Positions 1 to 8,263 of a DNA stretch of 64,000 nt are shown piece by piece. This DNA is from Streptomyces eurythermus (GTDB lineage Bacteria > Actinomycetota > Actinomycetes > Streptomycetales > Streptomycetaceae), in contig NZ_BMSK01000001.1 in NCBI RefSeq assembly GCF_014649115.1, positions 565,121 through 629,120 on the forward strand. Reading direction: 5' to 3'. The notes under the pieces are model-generated. The model had not been told where the DNA came from, ran no database searches, and saw only the letters and a program-made list of their open reading frames with translations. Numbering within the stretch: the first letter of the stretch is position 1; every line of letters begins with the position of its first letter. The translations under genes and the position numbers were made by a program.

Positions 1-1569
1 GGCCTGGTCCGGAGCGACCTGGCCTGGGCAGGCTCGGACGGGAGTGACCTGGTCCGGAGTGACCCGGCCTGGGCGGATCCGGTCGGTTCGGACCGCCCGG
101 GGATGCCGAGTGGCGCGGACCCGTGGGACGCGCGGTCGGGGGAGTGGGTGCCGACGGGGCGACTGTCGGGAGGCGGGCGGTCACCGGGGGAGCGGCTGTC
201 CGGGGGGCCGCTGTCCGCCGGTCCGCAGGGGTTCGGGTCCGCCTTCGGCCCGTCGGCCGGTCCGGCCGCGACGGGCCCTGGGAGCGGTCCCTCGCCCTCG
301 GCGGGGCTTGGCGGGCAGTTGCGGGGCGGGGGCGTTCCGTACGGATCCGGAGACCCGGTGAAAGCGCTGCTGCACCGGCACCGGGAGCTGTGCGAGCGGG
401 CCGTGGACCCGTTGGAGATCGCCGTGGGCCTGGAGGCGCAGGGCGTCACCGACCGGACCGCCGCCCGCTGCCGCCACCGTGACGTCTTCTCGCTCGCCGA
501 GGAACTGCACGCGCGCGTGCCACGCGCCACCGAGCGGCCCTCCCCGGAATCCCAGCCCCTGCCGGTACCCCGCGTCCGTGCCCGCTGGCTCCTGCTCACC
601 CTCCTGCCCGGAGCGCTCGGCGCGGGCACGGCGACCGGACTGCGCTTCACCCAGGGGACCCCCCGCCTGCTGGCGGCACTCGGCGGCCTCCTCGCCGTCG
701 CCCTCGCCACCCGCGCGGCGCTGCGCCACAGCCCGCTCGCCGGCCCGCCCGCCACGCGCGCGTGGCACACCGCCCCCGGCACCGGCACCGGCGCCGACGT
801 CGGCGAGGGGCGTACGGTGCCCGATGCACGCGGGGCGCGTACCGTGCCGCCCGATGCACGCGCCGGGCGCATCGCTCCCGGCACTCACGCGGGGCGCACA
901 ACCCTCGGCACGCGCGTCTGGACGCTCTGGCTCCTCGGGTACGCCCTCCTCGGCGACGGCCTCCTGCACGCCGTCCTGACGGGCGGCCCCGACGCCCCGC
1001 CCACCGGCTCCCCGGAAGGCCCCTGGCCCACGGCCACCGCGCCCGCCCTGGCCCTTCTGCTGGCCTGCGCCCCCGCGGCCTGGTGTGCCCACCTCCTGGC
1101 CGTCGGCGCCCATCGCGGGCTCACCGGCAGCCGGACCCTGAGGCAGTTCACGGCCGCCGTGACACCCCCGCTGCTCGGCGCGTACGCCCTCTTCCTGGCC
1201 GCCCTCGCCGCACTGCTCACGCTGTGCGGCACCGCCCTGCACCAGCCCGCGGCCTACCCGCAGGCCCTCACCCTGGGCGCCCTGCTGCTGTCCGCCCGCC
1301 TGCTCACCACGCACCGCCACCCGCGCGTGCCCGCCCGCGCGCTGGGGGCCGCCGTGCTCGCGGAGGCGCTGGCGCTGGCGTTGCCGACGGCCGGCCGACT
1401 GCCCGACTGCGCCTTCCTGGCGGTCCCGGTACAGACCCTCGTAGACGTCGGGGGCGAGGCCGCCGTACCGGTCCTCGCCTGCGGCACCGCGGCGCTGGCC
1501 CTGCTGTGGCACGCCGGCCGCACCCTCACCCGGGCCTCGGCCCACGCTCCCACGGGAGCACCCGAGTAA
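1..1569 (+). CDS. Multi-pass membrane protein of unknown function, cut by left edge
   Basis: The reading frame is open from base 1 to the stop at 1567-1569, so the true start may lie outside the window. ATG at 103 and GTG at 358 are internal candidates with poor ribosome sites. The N-terminal third is low-complexity (Gly, Ser, Pro, Arg) and opens with an imperfect repeat of the type SDLVRSDPAWA. A charged conserved-looking block begins at DPVKALLHRHREL (about 355). After it come roughly eight hydrophobic segments, with a loop of degenerate DARGARTVPPDAR-like repeats near 820-900. I recognise no enzymatic domain. Third-position GC stays coding-like up to the left edge. It lies upstream of the epimerase gene on the same strand. 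Family unknown. Confidence 0.72.
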   Translation, partial: GLVRSDLAWAGSDGSDLVRSDPAWADPVGSDRPGMPSGADPWDARSGEWVPTGRLSGGGRSPGERLSGGPLSAGPQGFGSAFGPSAGPAATGPGSGPSPSAGLGGQLRGGGVPYGSGDPVKALLHRHRELCERAVDPLEIAVGLEAQGVTDRTAARCRHRDVFSLAEELHARVPRATERPSPESQPLPVPRVRARWLLLTLLPGALGAGTATGLRFTQGTPRLLAALGGLLAVALATRAALRHSPLAGPPATRAWHTAPGTGTGADVGEGRTVPDARGARTVPPDARAGRIAPGTHAGRTTLGTRVWTLWLLGYALLGDGLLHAVLTGGPDAPPTGSPEGPWPTATAPALALLLACAPAAWCAHLLAVGAHRGLTGSRTLRQFTAAVTPPLLGAYALFLAALAALLTLCGTALHQPAAYPQALTLGALLLSARLLTTHRHPRVPARALGAAVLAEALALALPTAGRLPDCAFLAVPVQTLVDVGGEAAVPVLACGTAALALLWHAGRTLTRASAHAPTGAPE

Positions 1570-1639
1570 ATCTCCCGCCCGCCGGCCCGACCCACTCGCC
1601 GCAGGCATGTCGCACCATCCCTCTGAAGGAGAACACCAG

Positions 1640-1762
1640 ATGACCACCTCCCGACCCGGAGCGTCCGGAGCCACCGGAACCGCCGGAGCGTCCGGAGCAG
1701 CCGCACGAGCCGTCGACACGGCCGGTACCACCGGCGCGCACACCCCGGGAGCCGCCCGATGA
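1640..1762 (+). CDS. 40-residue small ORF translationally coupled to the epimerase gene
   Basis: An ATG at 1640 follows a good ribosome site (AAGGAG at 1626-1631). It reads 40 codons to a TGA at 1760-1762 that overlaps the ATG of the next gene as ATGA. The peptide is Ala/Gly/Thr-rich with a repeated GASGA pattern, no membrane segment and no recognisable motif. The downstream epimerase has no ribosome site of its own other than this coupling, so the small ORF may serve mainly to deliver ribosomes. It could also be the degenerate remnant of a longer gene. A function as a peptide is not supported by anything I can see. Confidence 0.5.
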   Translation: MTTSRPGASGATGTAGASGAAARAVDTAGTTGAHTPGAAR

Positions 1763-2718
1763 GGGTCCTGTTGATCGGAGCCAACGGTTTCATCGGCCGC
1801 TTCGTCGCCGACCGCCTGCTCGCCGACCCGGCCGTCCAGCTCACCGCGCTCGGGCGCGGCGACGACGCCGACGTCCGCTTCGACCTCGCCACCGGCAGCC
1901 CGGGCGCACTCACCCGCTTCCTGGACGCGGTCCACCCCGGAGTCGTCATCAACTGCGCCGGCGCGACCCGCGGCGGCGCCCGCGAACTCACCCGGCACAA
2001 CACCGTGGCCGTGGCCACCGTCTGCGAGGCGCTGCGCCGCAGCGGCTGCGGCGCCCGCCTGGTGCAGATCGGCTGCGGCTCCGAGTACGGCCCCAGCCAG
2101 CCCGGCTCCTCCACGCCCGAGGACGCCGTACCGCGCCCCGGCGGCCCCTACGGCGTCAGCAAGCTCGCCGCGACCGAACTGGTCCTCGGCTCCGGCCTGG
2201 ACGCGGTCGTCCTGCGCGTCTTCTCGCCGGCCGGGCCCGGTACGCCGGCCGGCTCCCCGCTCGGCCGGCTCGCCGAGGCCATGCGCCGCGCCATGCAGTC
2301 CGGCGACGGCGAGCTCAAGCTCGGCGGCCTCGGCGTGCAGCGGGACTTCGTCGACGTACGCGATGTCGCCCGGGCCGTGCACGCCGCCTCGCTCTCCGCC
2401 GCGCAAGGCGTGATCAACATCGGCTCCGGCCGTGCCGTCCGCCTCCGGGACGCCGCCGCCGTGCTCGCGCGCGTGGCCGGATACGGCGGTGCCCTCCACG
2501 AACTGGACGCCCCGCCCGGGCCGCTGCGCTCCGCCCTCGGGCACCCCCGTGCCGACGCCGACCACACGCCCCCGGTGGCCTACCCCTACCCGGACGGCTG
2601 TGGCAGCTGGCAGCAGGCCGACGTACGCACCGCCCGCGACCGCCTCGGCTGGCGGCCCCGCATCAACCTCGAGGAGTCCCTGGCCGACATCTGGATGGAA
2701 GCGGCCTGCCGCATCTGA
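1759..2718 (+). CDS. NAD-dependent epimerase/dehydratase (extended SDR)
   Basis: The 319-aa protein begins with a classic Rossmann nucleotide-binding loop, GANGFIG (residues 7-13). The catalytic YxxxK appears as YGVSK near residues 131-135, preceded by a Ser/Cys-rich strand (QIGCGSEYG). The length fits nucleoside-diphosphate-sugar epimerases and dehydratases. The C-terminal half contains the usual QRDFVDVRDVARA sugar-nucleotide segment. The ATG overlaps the stop of the preceding 40-aa ORF. The substrate cannot be told from sequence, and there is no glycosyltransferase nearby to help. A sigma-R promoter starts 90 bp downstream and belongs to the next gene. Confidence 0.88.
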   Translation: MRVLLIGANGFIGRFVADRLLADPAVQLTALGRGDDADVRFDLATGSPGALTRFLDAVHPGVVINCAGATRGGARELTRHNTVAVATVCEALRRSGCGARLVQIGCGSEYGPSQPGSSTPEDAVPRPGGPYGVSKLAATELVLGSGLDAVVLRVFSPAGPGTPAGSPLGRLAEAMRRAMQSGDGELKLGGLGVQRDFVDVRDVARAVHAASLSAAQGVINIGSGRAVRLRDAAAVLARVAGYGGALHELDAPPGPLRSALGHPRADADHTPPVAYPYPDGCGSWQQADVRTARDRLGWRPRINLEESLADIWMEAACRI

Positions 2719-2807
2719 GCACGGCCGGCGCCCGGCCGGACCGGCCCCCGGGGGACGGTGCCCGGCTGCTGGGACGAATCCGTCTCGCGCCTCGGAACGG
2801 GTGTCTC

Positions 2808-2833
2808 GGAATGAAGAAGGGCGTGGCAGTGTT
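2808..2833 (+). promoter_or_regulatory. Sigma-R promoter upstream of moeZ
   Basis: GGAAT (2808-2812), exactly 18 bases, then GTT (2831-2833) matches the known sigma-R consensus GGAAT-N18-GTT of Streptomyces. It lies 45 bp before the GTG start of moeZ, a gene I know as a member of the S. coelicolor thiol-stress regulon. The match is exact at all eight consensus bases. Confidence 0.85.
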
Positions 2834-2877
2834 ACGAGGAGAACAACTGTAGTGATTGACCGACCAACGGAGTCCCC

Positions 2878-4056
2878 GTGTCGCTGCCACCCCTGGTCGA
2901 GCCGGCTTCCGAGCTCACCGTAGACGAGGTTCGCAGGTACTCCCGCCACCTGATCATCCCCGATGTGGGCATGGACGGGCAGAAGCGGCTGAAGAACGCC
3001 AAGGTGCTCTGCGTGGGCGCCGGCGGCCTGGGCTCGCCGGCGCTGATGTACCTGGCCGCCGCGGGCGTGGGCACCCTCGGCATCGTGGAGTTCGACGAGG
3101 TCGACGAGTCGAACCTGCAGCGCCAGATCATCCACAGCCAGTCCGACATCGGCCGCTCCAAGGCCGAGTCGGCCCGTGACACCGTCAAGGGCATCAACCC
3201 GTACGTGAACGTGGTCCTTCACGAGGAGCGGCTCGAAGCCGACAACGTGATGGACATCTTCAGCCAGTACGACCTGATCATCGACGGCACCGACAACTTC
3301 GCGACCCGTTACCTGGTCAACGACGCGTGTGTGCTGCTGAACAAGCCGTACGTGTGGGGCTCGATCTACCGCTTCGACGGCCAGGCGTCCGTCTTCTGGT
3401 CCGAGCACGGTCCCTGCTACCGCTGCCTGTACCCGGAGCCGCCGCCCCCCGGCATGGTCCCCTCCTGCGCCGAGGGCGGCGTGCTGGGCGTGCTGTGCGC
3501 GTCCATCGGCTCCATCCAGGTCAACGAGGCGATCAAGCTCCTCGCCGGCATCGGTGACCCGCTGGTCGGCCGCCTGATGATCTACGACGCCCTGGAGATG
3601 CAGTACCGCCAGGTCAAGGTCCGCAAGGACCCGAACTGCGCGGTCTGCGGCGAGAACCCGACCGTCACCGAGCTGATCGACTACGAGGCCTTCTGCGGCG
3701 TCGTCTCCGAGGAGGCCCAGGCGGCGGCGATCGACTCCACGATCACTCCCAAGCAGCTCAAGGAGTGGATCGACGACGGCGAGAACATCCAGATCATCGA
3801 CGTCCGCGAGCCGAACGAGTTCGAGATCGTCTCCATCCCGGGCGCCACGCTGATCCCGAAGAACGAGTTCCTCATGGGCACCGCCCTGGAGCGCCTCCCG
3901 CAGGACAAGAAGATCGTCTTGAACTGCAAGACGGGTGTCCGCAGTGCGGAAGTCCTCGCGGTCCTGAAGTCCGCGGGCTTCGCCGACGCGGTCCACGTCG
4001 GCGGCGGCGTCATCGGCTGGGTCAACCAGATCGAACCCCACAAGCCGGTCTACTGA
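2878..4056 (+). CDS. moeZ: Adenylyltransferase/sulfurtransferase MoeZ (MoeB-rhodanese fusion)
   Basis: The 392-aa protein activates the C-terminal glycine of ubiquitin-like sulfur carriers (MoaD, ThiS, CysO type) by adenylation and then supplies sulfur through its rhodanese domain. The E1-like domain (about residues 10-270) has GAGGLGSPALMY and DNFATRYLVND. It also has two zinc-binding CxxC pairs, CYRC and CAVC. The C-terminal rhodanese domain (about 290-392) carries the active-site loop NCKTGVRS with its cysteine. The GTG start follows CGGAG with 5-6 nt spacing. A sigma-R promoter lies upstream and a strong terminator 30 bp downstream, so it is probably monocistronic. moaE lies elsewhere in the window (36377). 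Confidence 0.96.
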   Translation: MSLPPLVEPASELTVDEVRRYSRHLIIPDVGMDGQKRLKNAKVLCVGAGGLGSPALMYLAAAGVGTLGIVEFDEVDESNLQRQIIHSQSDIGRSKAESARDTVKGINPYVNVVLHEERLEADNVMDIFSQYDLIIDGTDNFATRYLVNDACVLLNKPYVWGSIYRFDGQASVFWSEHGPCYRCLYPEPPPPGMVPSCAEGGVLGVLCASIGSIQVNEAIKLLAGIGDPLVGRLMIYDALEMQYRQVKVRKDPNCAVCGENPTVTELIDYEAFCGVVSEEAQAAAIDSTITPKQLKEWIDDGENIQIIDVREPNEFEIVSIPGATLIPKNEFLMGTALERLPQDKKIVLNCKTGVRSAEVLAVLKSAGFADAVHVGGGVIGWVNQIEPHKPVY

Positions 4057-4086
4057 TCCCTGCTTCCGCTCAACAGCGACACTGAC

Positions 4087-4125
4087 GAAGCCCCCGGCTC
4101 CGAGCTACTCGGGTCCGGGGGCTTC
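4087..4125 (+). terminator. Terminator after moeZ
   Basis: GAAGCCCCCGG at 4087-4097 pairs perfectly with CCGGGGGCTTC at 4115-4125. An inner CCGAG/CTCGG pair extends the stem. It sits 30 bp past the moeZ stop codon. Confidence 0.85.
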
Positions 4126-4210
4126 TGCCGTTGCCGGTCGGTGCGGGCCGACCCCGGAAGCCCCGGAGACACCCCGAGTTCAGGTGCGCTCATGACCGAC
4201 ACACGGGACC

Positions 4211-4924
4211 TCAACGGACCTTGACCGCGTACCCTTCGATGACGCGGGCCGCCTCCGCGAACGGCATGTTGAAGAACTCGCGATCCCTGCGGACACGGTA
4301 GTCGGCGAGGAGGGCGTGAACGTCCGCTTCTACACGGTCGGCGTGGGCGACCATCCAAGCGCCGCGGACGCCCCAGGGGATGATCACGCCGGTCGCGGAA
4401 TTGATCTCTTTGGCTCGTGTCAGGGGATCGCGGTTGGTGTAACCGATCTTGAGCATCTCGGGGGCCTCGCGAGTGGAGAGTACGTAGACGAAGCCGTGGT
4501 CGCCGGGGAGAGTCGATGTACCGGCGATGAAGTCACGCAGTCGGTCAGGGAGCTCAATCCTTTGCAAGGCCGTTATAGCCTCTGCGGCCGCTTGCCAGTT
4601 CGCGTCCCGGAGGCACTGACGGAGGTGCCGGAGCGTGCCGGATGTCTGGCGTGCTTCCTTGAACGCGGGATAGCCCAGCTGGGCGCACACGGTGAACCAG
4701 TCCCACTGGTTCTTCTCGTACGTCCGCGTGAACAGGCCCTTGACCGTCGAAAGGTCGTCGAGCCGGCCGAGAGCCGCGTGGTGCCCTTGGGTGAGGGTGG
4801 CAAGGACCGTTCGAGCAGCCTCGACGCGCCCGCGCTGTACGTCCGGTTTGATCGGGGCCAGCCCGAATCCCCACTTCTGCTCTATCCGCTTGACCTGCCG
4901 GCCAGTCCGGCTGCGCGACTCCAT
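4211..4924 (-). CDS. T5orf172 (GIY-YIG-like) domain protein
   Basis: The 237-aa protein has a helical N-terminal region (1-135) I do not recognise. Its C-terminal domain (about 143-222) matches the T5orf172 family, a GIY-YIG-superfamily nuclease-like fold: GFVYVLST, LKIGYTNRDP, R170, then VEADVHALLADYRVRRDREFF. The GIY-YIG-like pair (VYVL and KIGYT), the conserved Arg and a Glu are present, so it could be catalytic. Codon use is visibly less GC-rich than the neighbours, with many A/T third bases. It sits alone on the minus strand between conserved core genes, which suggests horizontal acquisition. The start at 4924 is supported by TAGGAT 6 nt upstream with no Shine-Dalgarno. Its partner or target is unknown. 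Confidence 0.82.
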   Translation of the reverse strand: MESRSRTGRQVKRIEQKWGFGLAPIKPDVQRGRVEAARTVLATLTQGHHAALGRLDDLSTVKGLFTRTYEKNQWDWFTVCAQLGYPAFKEARQTSGTLRHLRQCLRDANWQAAAEAITALQRIELPDRLRDFIAGTSTLPGDHGFVYVLSTREAPEMLKIGYTNRDPLTRAKEINSATGVIIPWGVRGAWMVAHADRVEADVHALLADYRVRRDREFFNMPFAEAARVIEGYAVKVR

Positions 4925-4953
4925 GCGGGAATCCTAAGCACGGTGCGGATGTG

Positions 4954-6513
4954 TCATGAGCAGACCTTGTTGTTCTTCGGCACCGTTCCCTTCAGCAGGT
5001 AGGTGTTCACCGTCGTGTCGACGCAGTCACTGCCGCTGCCGTACGCTCCGTGGCCCTCGCCCTTCCAGGTGAGTTGGATGCCTACTCCGCGGCCCAGTTC
5101 GTCGGCCATTTTGCGGGTGCCCTCGTAGGGGGTGGCCGGGTCGCCGGTGTTGCCGATCAGCAGGACGGGGGCCGCGCCCGGGGCGGAGACCTCCGGGGTG
5201 TCGTACTGGCCCGGCACCGGCCAGTCGTGGCACCAGCCCGCCGTGTCCCAGCCGAGGTAGGCCCCGAACACCGGGGAGATCCGCTCGAACCGGGCCAGCC
5301 GGCGCTTCGTCTCGGCGGGTGTCGGCCGCTGCTTGTCGTCCAGGCATGAGATGACCCGCTGGGAGTGGGACGTGGTGCCGTACCGCCCGGAGGCGTCCCG
5401 CTCGTTGTACTCGTCGGCGAGCGCGAGCAGTGGTGAACCATCGCCCCGCCGCGCCGACTTGAGGGCGCTGGTCAGTCTGGGCCAGCTCGGCTCGCTGTAC
5501 AGCGGGAGGATGATCCCGGTGGTCGCGAGGGTCTGGGTCAGTTTCCGTCCGGACGTGGCCGGCAGCGGCTCGGCGTCGAGCCGCCTCAGCAGGTCGGCTA
5601 TCTCCCGCGAACCCCGTACCGGGTCCTGGCCGGTGGACTTCAGGTAGTCGTCCAGGGCCCGCTGGAAGCCACGGGCCTGGTTCTCGGCGTGGCCCACCAT
5701 GTCCGCGGCCGGGTCGACCACCGCGTCCAGCACCAGCCGGCCCACCCGCCCGGGGAACAGGTGGGCGTAGACACCGCCGAGTTCGGTGCCGTAGGACATG
5801 CCGAAGTAGTGCAGTCTGCCGTCGCCGAGGACCTGGCGCATCAGGTCCATGTCGCGGGCCGTGTCGGTGGTGGACACATGGGCCAGCAGCGGGCCGGCGG
5901 CCTTCTGGCAGCCCTTGCCGAAGTCGGCGGCATCCCGGAAGTACGCCTGCTCCTCGGCCGGGGTGTCCGGCGTGGCGTCGACGGCCTCGGCGGCCTGTGT
6001 CGTCCGGTCGTCGCGGCAGCGCACGCCCGCGCTCGCGCCCACGCCACGCGGATCCCAGCTCACCAGGTCGTAGCGCTCGTGGAGCTCGGAGACGGCGGAG
6101 GCGAAGTACGGCATCGTCGTCACCCCCGAGCCGCCGGGGCCGCCGAAGTTGAACAGCAGCGAGCCGATGCGGTCGTCGCCGGTCGCCCGGGAGCGGATGA
6201 GGGCGACACCGATCGTCTTGCCGTCCGGGTCGGACCAGTCCAGCGGCACCCTGAGCGTCGCGCACCGCCAGGCGCCGCCCGGCGCGGGGGAGTTCCCGTT
6301 GGCCCGGCACCGCCGCCAGTCGAGCCGCTGGGAGGTGAGCGAGGCGGGAAGGGCCGTGGCGGACGGCGCGGCCGGGGAACCCGGCGCCGACGGGGCGGCG
6401 GATCCGGTCTCCTTGCCCTCGTCGCCCTTGTCGTCCCCGCCGGACGAGCCGCCGCAGCCGGCCAGCAGCAGTCCGGCCGCCACCGCGGCCGTCCACCGTG
6501 GAAATCGCGTCAT
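4954..6513 (-). CDS. Tripeptidyl-aminopeptidase-like secreted lipoprotein, copy A
   Basis: This 519-aa alpha/beta-hydrolase resembles the Streptomyces TAP/SlpD/SlpE proline-specific tripeptidyl aminopeptidases. A lipoprotein signal (MTRFPRWTAAVAAGLLLAGC) places it outside the membrane. The oxyanion segment FNFGGPGGSG, the nucleophile elbow FGMSYG and the Asp/His region near the C terminus (NTGDPATPYEG and GEGHGAYG) are all present. The C-terminal TAP-like domain is complete. The ATG at 6513 follows a GGGGGG stretch at 7 nt; an open frame upstream to 6720 encodes no signal peptide and was discarded. It is a tandem paralogue of the next gene, same strand, 134 bp apart. Confidence 0.92.
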   Translation of the reverse strand: MTRFPRWTAAVAAGLLLAGCGGSSGGDDKGDEGKETGSAAPSAPGSPAAPSATALPASLTSQRLDWRRCRANGNSPAPGGAWRCATLRVPLDWSDPDGKTIGVALIRSRATGDDRIGSLLFNFGGPGGSGVTTMPYFASAVSELHERYDLVSWDPRGVGASAGVRCRDDRTTQAAEAVDATPDTPAEEQAYFRDAADFGKGCQKAAGPLLAHVSTTDTARDMDLMRQVLGDGRLHYFGMSYGTELGGVYAHLFPGRVGRLVLDAVVDPAADMVGHAENQARGFQRALDDYLKSTGQDPVRGSREIADLLRRLDAEPLPATSGRKLTQTLATTGIILPLYSEPSWPRLTSALKSARRGDGSPLLALADEYNERDASGRYGTTSHSQRVISCLDDKQRPTPAETKRRLARFERISPVFGAYLGWDTAGWCHDWPVPGQYDTPEVSAPGAAPVLLIGNTGDPATPYEGTRKMADELGRGVGIQLTWKGEGHGAYGSGSDCVDTTVNTYLLKGTVPKNNKVCS

Positions 6514-6600
6514 GCGTACCCCCCGTAACAGGCCCGCCGCGTCGTGCCGCGCCGGGCGTCCAAGCCATGGTAGGCGTCTTCGACCCGGCTCGTGAGAGCC

Positions 6601-6609
6601 TGTGGATAA
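6601..6609 (-). other. Single DnaA-box-like 9-mer
   Basis: TGTGGATAA on the plus strand is TTATCCACA on the minus strand, a perfect 9-mer DnaA box. It lies in the 134-bp gap between the two lipoprotein genes. It is a solitary site, so it does not mark an origin; it may bind DnaA or be chance. Confidence 0.4.
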
Positions 6610-6647
6610 CCCTCTGAGCTGCGGTTTCTTGCCGATTCGCGAGTGTG

Positions 6648-8192
6648 TCAGGAACAGACCAGGCCCGCTTTCGGCACCTTCCCGTCCAGCAGGTAGCCGT
6701 TCACCGCGCGCTGCACGCACTTGTTCTTGCTGTCGTAGGCCCCGTGTCCCTGACCCTTGTACGTCAGCTCGACGCCGACGCCCTTGCCGAGTGCGTTCAC
6801 CATCTTCTTCGCGCCCTCGTACGGGGTGGCCGGGTCGCCGGTGTTGCCGACGACGAGGATGGGCGCCGACCCCCGCGCGCTCACGTCGGGATGGTCGGCG
6901 GCGCCGGGCACCGCCCAGTCCGTACAGCTGACCATGCCCCAGGCCAGGTAGTCACCGAACAGCGCGGACGCGGCACGGAACCGCGGGAGCCGCCGCTGGA
7001 CGTAGTCCACGGTGTACCGCGCCTTGTCGTCGGAGCAGTTGATGGCGGCGTTCGCCGCGGTCAGATTGCTGTACTCCCCGTTCTCGCTGCGGCCGTTCAT
7101 CGAGTCCGACAGCAGCATGAGGATCCTGCCGTCGCCGTCGTAGGCCTCCTCCAGCCCCTCGGTCAGGAACTCCCAGAAGTCCTTCGAATACAGGGACTGC
7201 GCGATGCCGCTGGTGGCGGCGGTCTGGGTCAGCTCGCGCGGGGAGATGCCGGGGATGGGCTTCTTCTCCAGGTCGGCGAGCAGTTTCGCGATGCGCTCCT
7301 TCACCTCCTGCGGGGTGTCGCCGATCGGGCATTCCGTGGTCTTGGAGGTGCAGTCCTTCGCGAAGTTGTCCAGCGCGAGCTGGAAGCCCTTCGCCTGGCC
7401 CAGCGCGCCCTGTTCGGCGTCCTGGGTGGGGTCCACGACGGCGTCGAAGACGGCGCGGCCGACGTTCTTGGGGAACAGGTGGGCGTAGACGCCGCCGAGT
7501 TCGGTGCCGTAGGAGATGCCGAAGTAGTGCAGCTTCCGGTCGCCGAGGACCTGGCGCATCAGGTCCATGTCGCGGGCCGCGTCGGTGGTGCGTACATGCG
7601 GCAGGATCTTGCCGGAGTTCTTCTCGCAGGCCGCGTTGAACTGCCGGGTGCGCCGCAGCAGCTCGGTGCGTTCGGCGCCGTCGTCCGGGGTGGCGTCCTG
7701 CTGGAAGAACTCGTCCAGCCGGGCGTCGCTCTCGCACTTCACCGGCGCGCTGCGGCCGACCCCGCGCGGGTCGAAGCTGACCAGGTCGTAGCGGGTGTTC
7801 AGGGTCGCGTAGTCCGGGCCGAACGCGGGCAGCGTGGTGACGCCGCTGCCGCCGGGGCCGCCGAAGTTGAACACCAGGGAGCCGATCCGGCGGTCCTCGG
7901 GGGCGTCGGCCCGGGCGCGGATCAGGGCGATGCCGATCGTCTTGCCCTTGGGCTCGGCCCAGTCCAGCGGCGCCTTCATGGTGGCGCACTCCCACTCGGT
8001 GCCGTTCGCCAGTGGCGAGGGGGCGCTGCCGCCGCCCTCCGCCTCGGACGGGGCCGGGCAGTCCTGCCAGTCCAGCCGCTGGTGGGTGAGGTCCCCGTCC
8101 TCGGAGTCGCCGCCGCAGCCGGTGAGCGCGGCGAAGAGCAGCACAGCGGAGGTGGTCAGCGCGGTGGCGCGCAGCCGGGAGGGGTTCGCCAT
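6648..8192 (-). CDS. Tripeptidyl-aminopeptidase-like secreted lipoprotein, copy B
   Basis: The 514-aa protein is a paralogue of copy A with the same architecture. It has a lipoprotein signal ending LLFAALTGC, an FNFGGPGGSG oxyanion loop, the FGISYG nucleophile elbow, and a C-terminal NTGDPATPYEG/GQGHGAY block. It probably trims tripeptides from extracellular peptides. I chose ATG 8192 because CACGAT lies 7 nt upstream with no usable Shine-Dalgarno, suggesting a leaderless start; an in-frame GTG at 8216 is the alternative. Strong similarity in long segments (for example YAHLFP and DPATPYEG) indicates a tandem duplication. Copy A follows downstream. Confidence 0.92.
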   Translation of the reverse strand: MANPSRLRATALTTSAVLLFAALTGCGGDSEDGDLTHQRLDWQDCPAPSEAEGGGSAPSPLANGTEWECATMKAPLDWAEPKGKTIGIALIRARADAPEDRRIGSLVFNFGGPGGSGVTTLPAFGPDYATLNTRYDLVSFDPRGVGRSAPVKCESDARLDEFFQQDATPDDGAERTELLRRTRQFNAACEKNSGKILPHVRTTDAARDMDLMRQVLGDRKLHYFGISYGTELGGVYAHLFPKNVGRAVFDAVVDPTQDAEQGALGQAKGFQLALDNFAKDCTSKTTECPIGDTPQEVKERIAKLLADLEKKPIPGISPRELTQTAATSGIAQSLYSKDFWEFLTEGLEEAYDGDGRILMLLSDSMNGRSENGEYSNLTAANAAINCSDDKARYTVDYVQRRLPRFRAASALFGDYLAWGMVSCTDWAVPGAADHPDVSARGSAPILVVGNTGDPATPYEGAKKMVNALGKGVGVELTYKGQGHGAYDSKNKCVQRAVNGYLLDGKVPKAGLVCS

Positions 8193-8263
8193 GCTCCCCA
8201 TCGTGAGCGTGCGCACGCCGGCTCGCGCGGGGCGCGGGCCGTCCGGGCTACATCACCGCGCGC

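Noticed and set aside
181..4041. Very long minus-strand open frame (about 1286 codons) opposite the first three genes
   Set aside because: It is the antisense shadow typical of high-GC DNA: low-complexity composition (many Ala, Gly, Asp, Val, Arg), no domain, and it crosses intergenic regions and a sigma-R promoter.
4316..5002. Plus-strand open frame of 228 codons opposite the T5orf172 gene
   Set aside because: The minus-strand frame has a clear T5orf172 domain and a promoter; the plus-strand product has no motif and runs into the end of the next gene.
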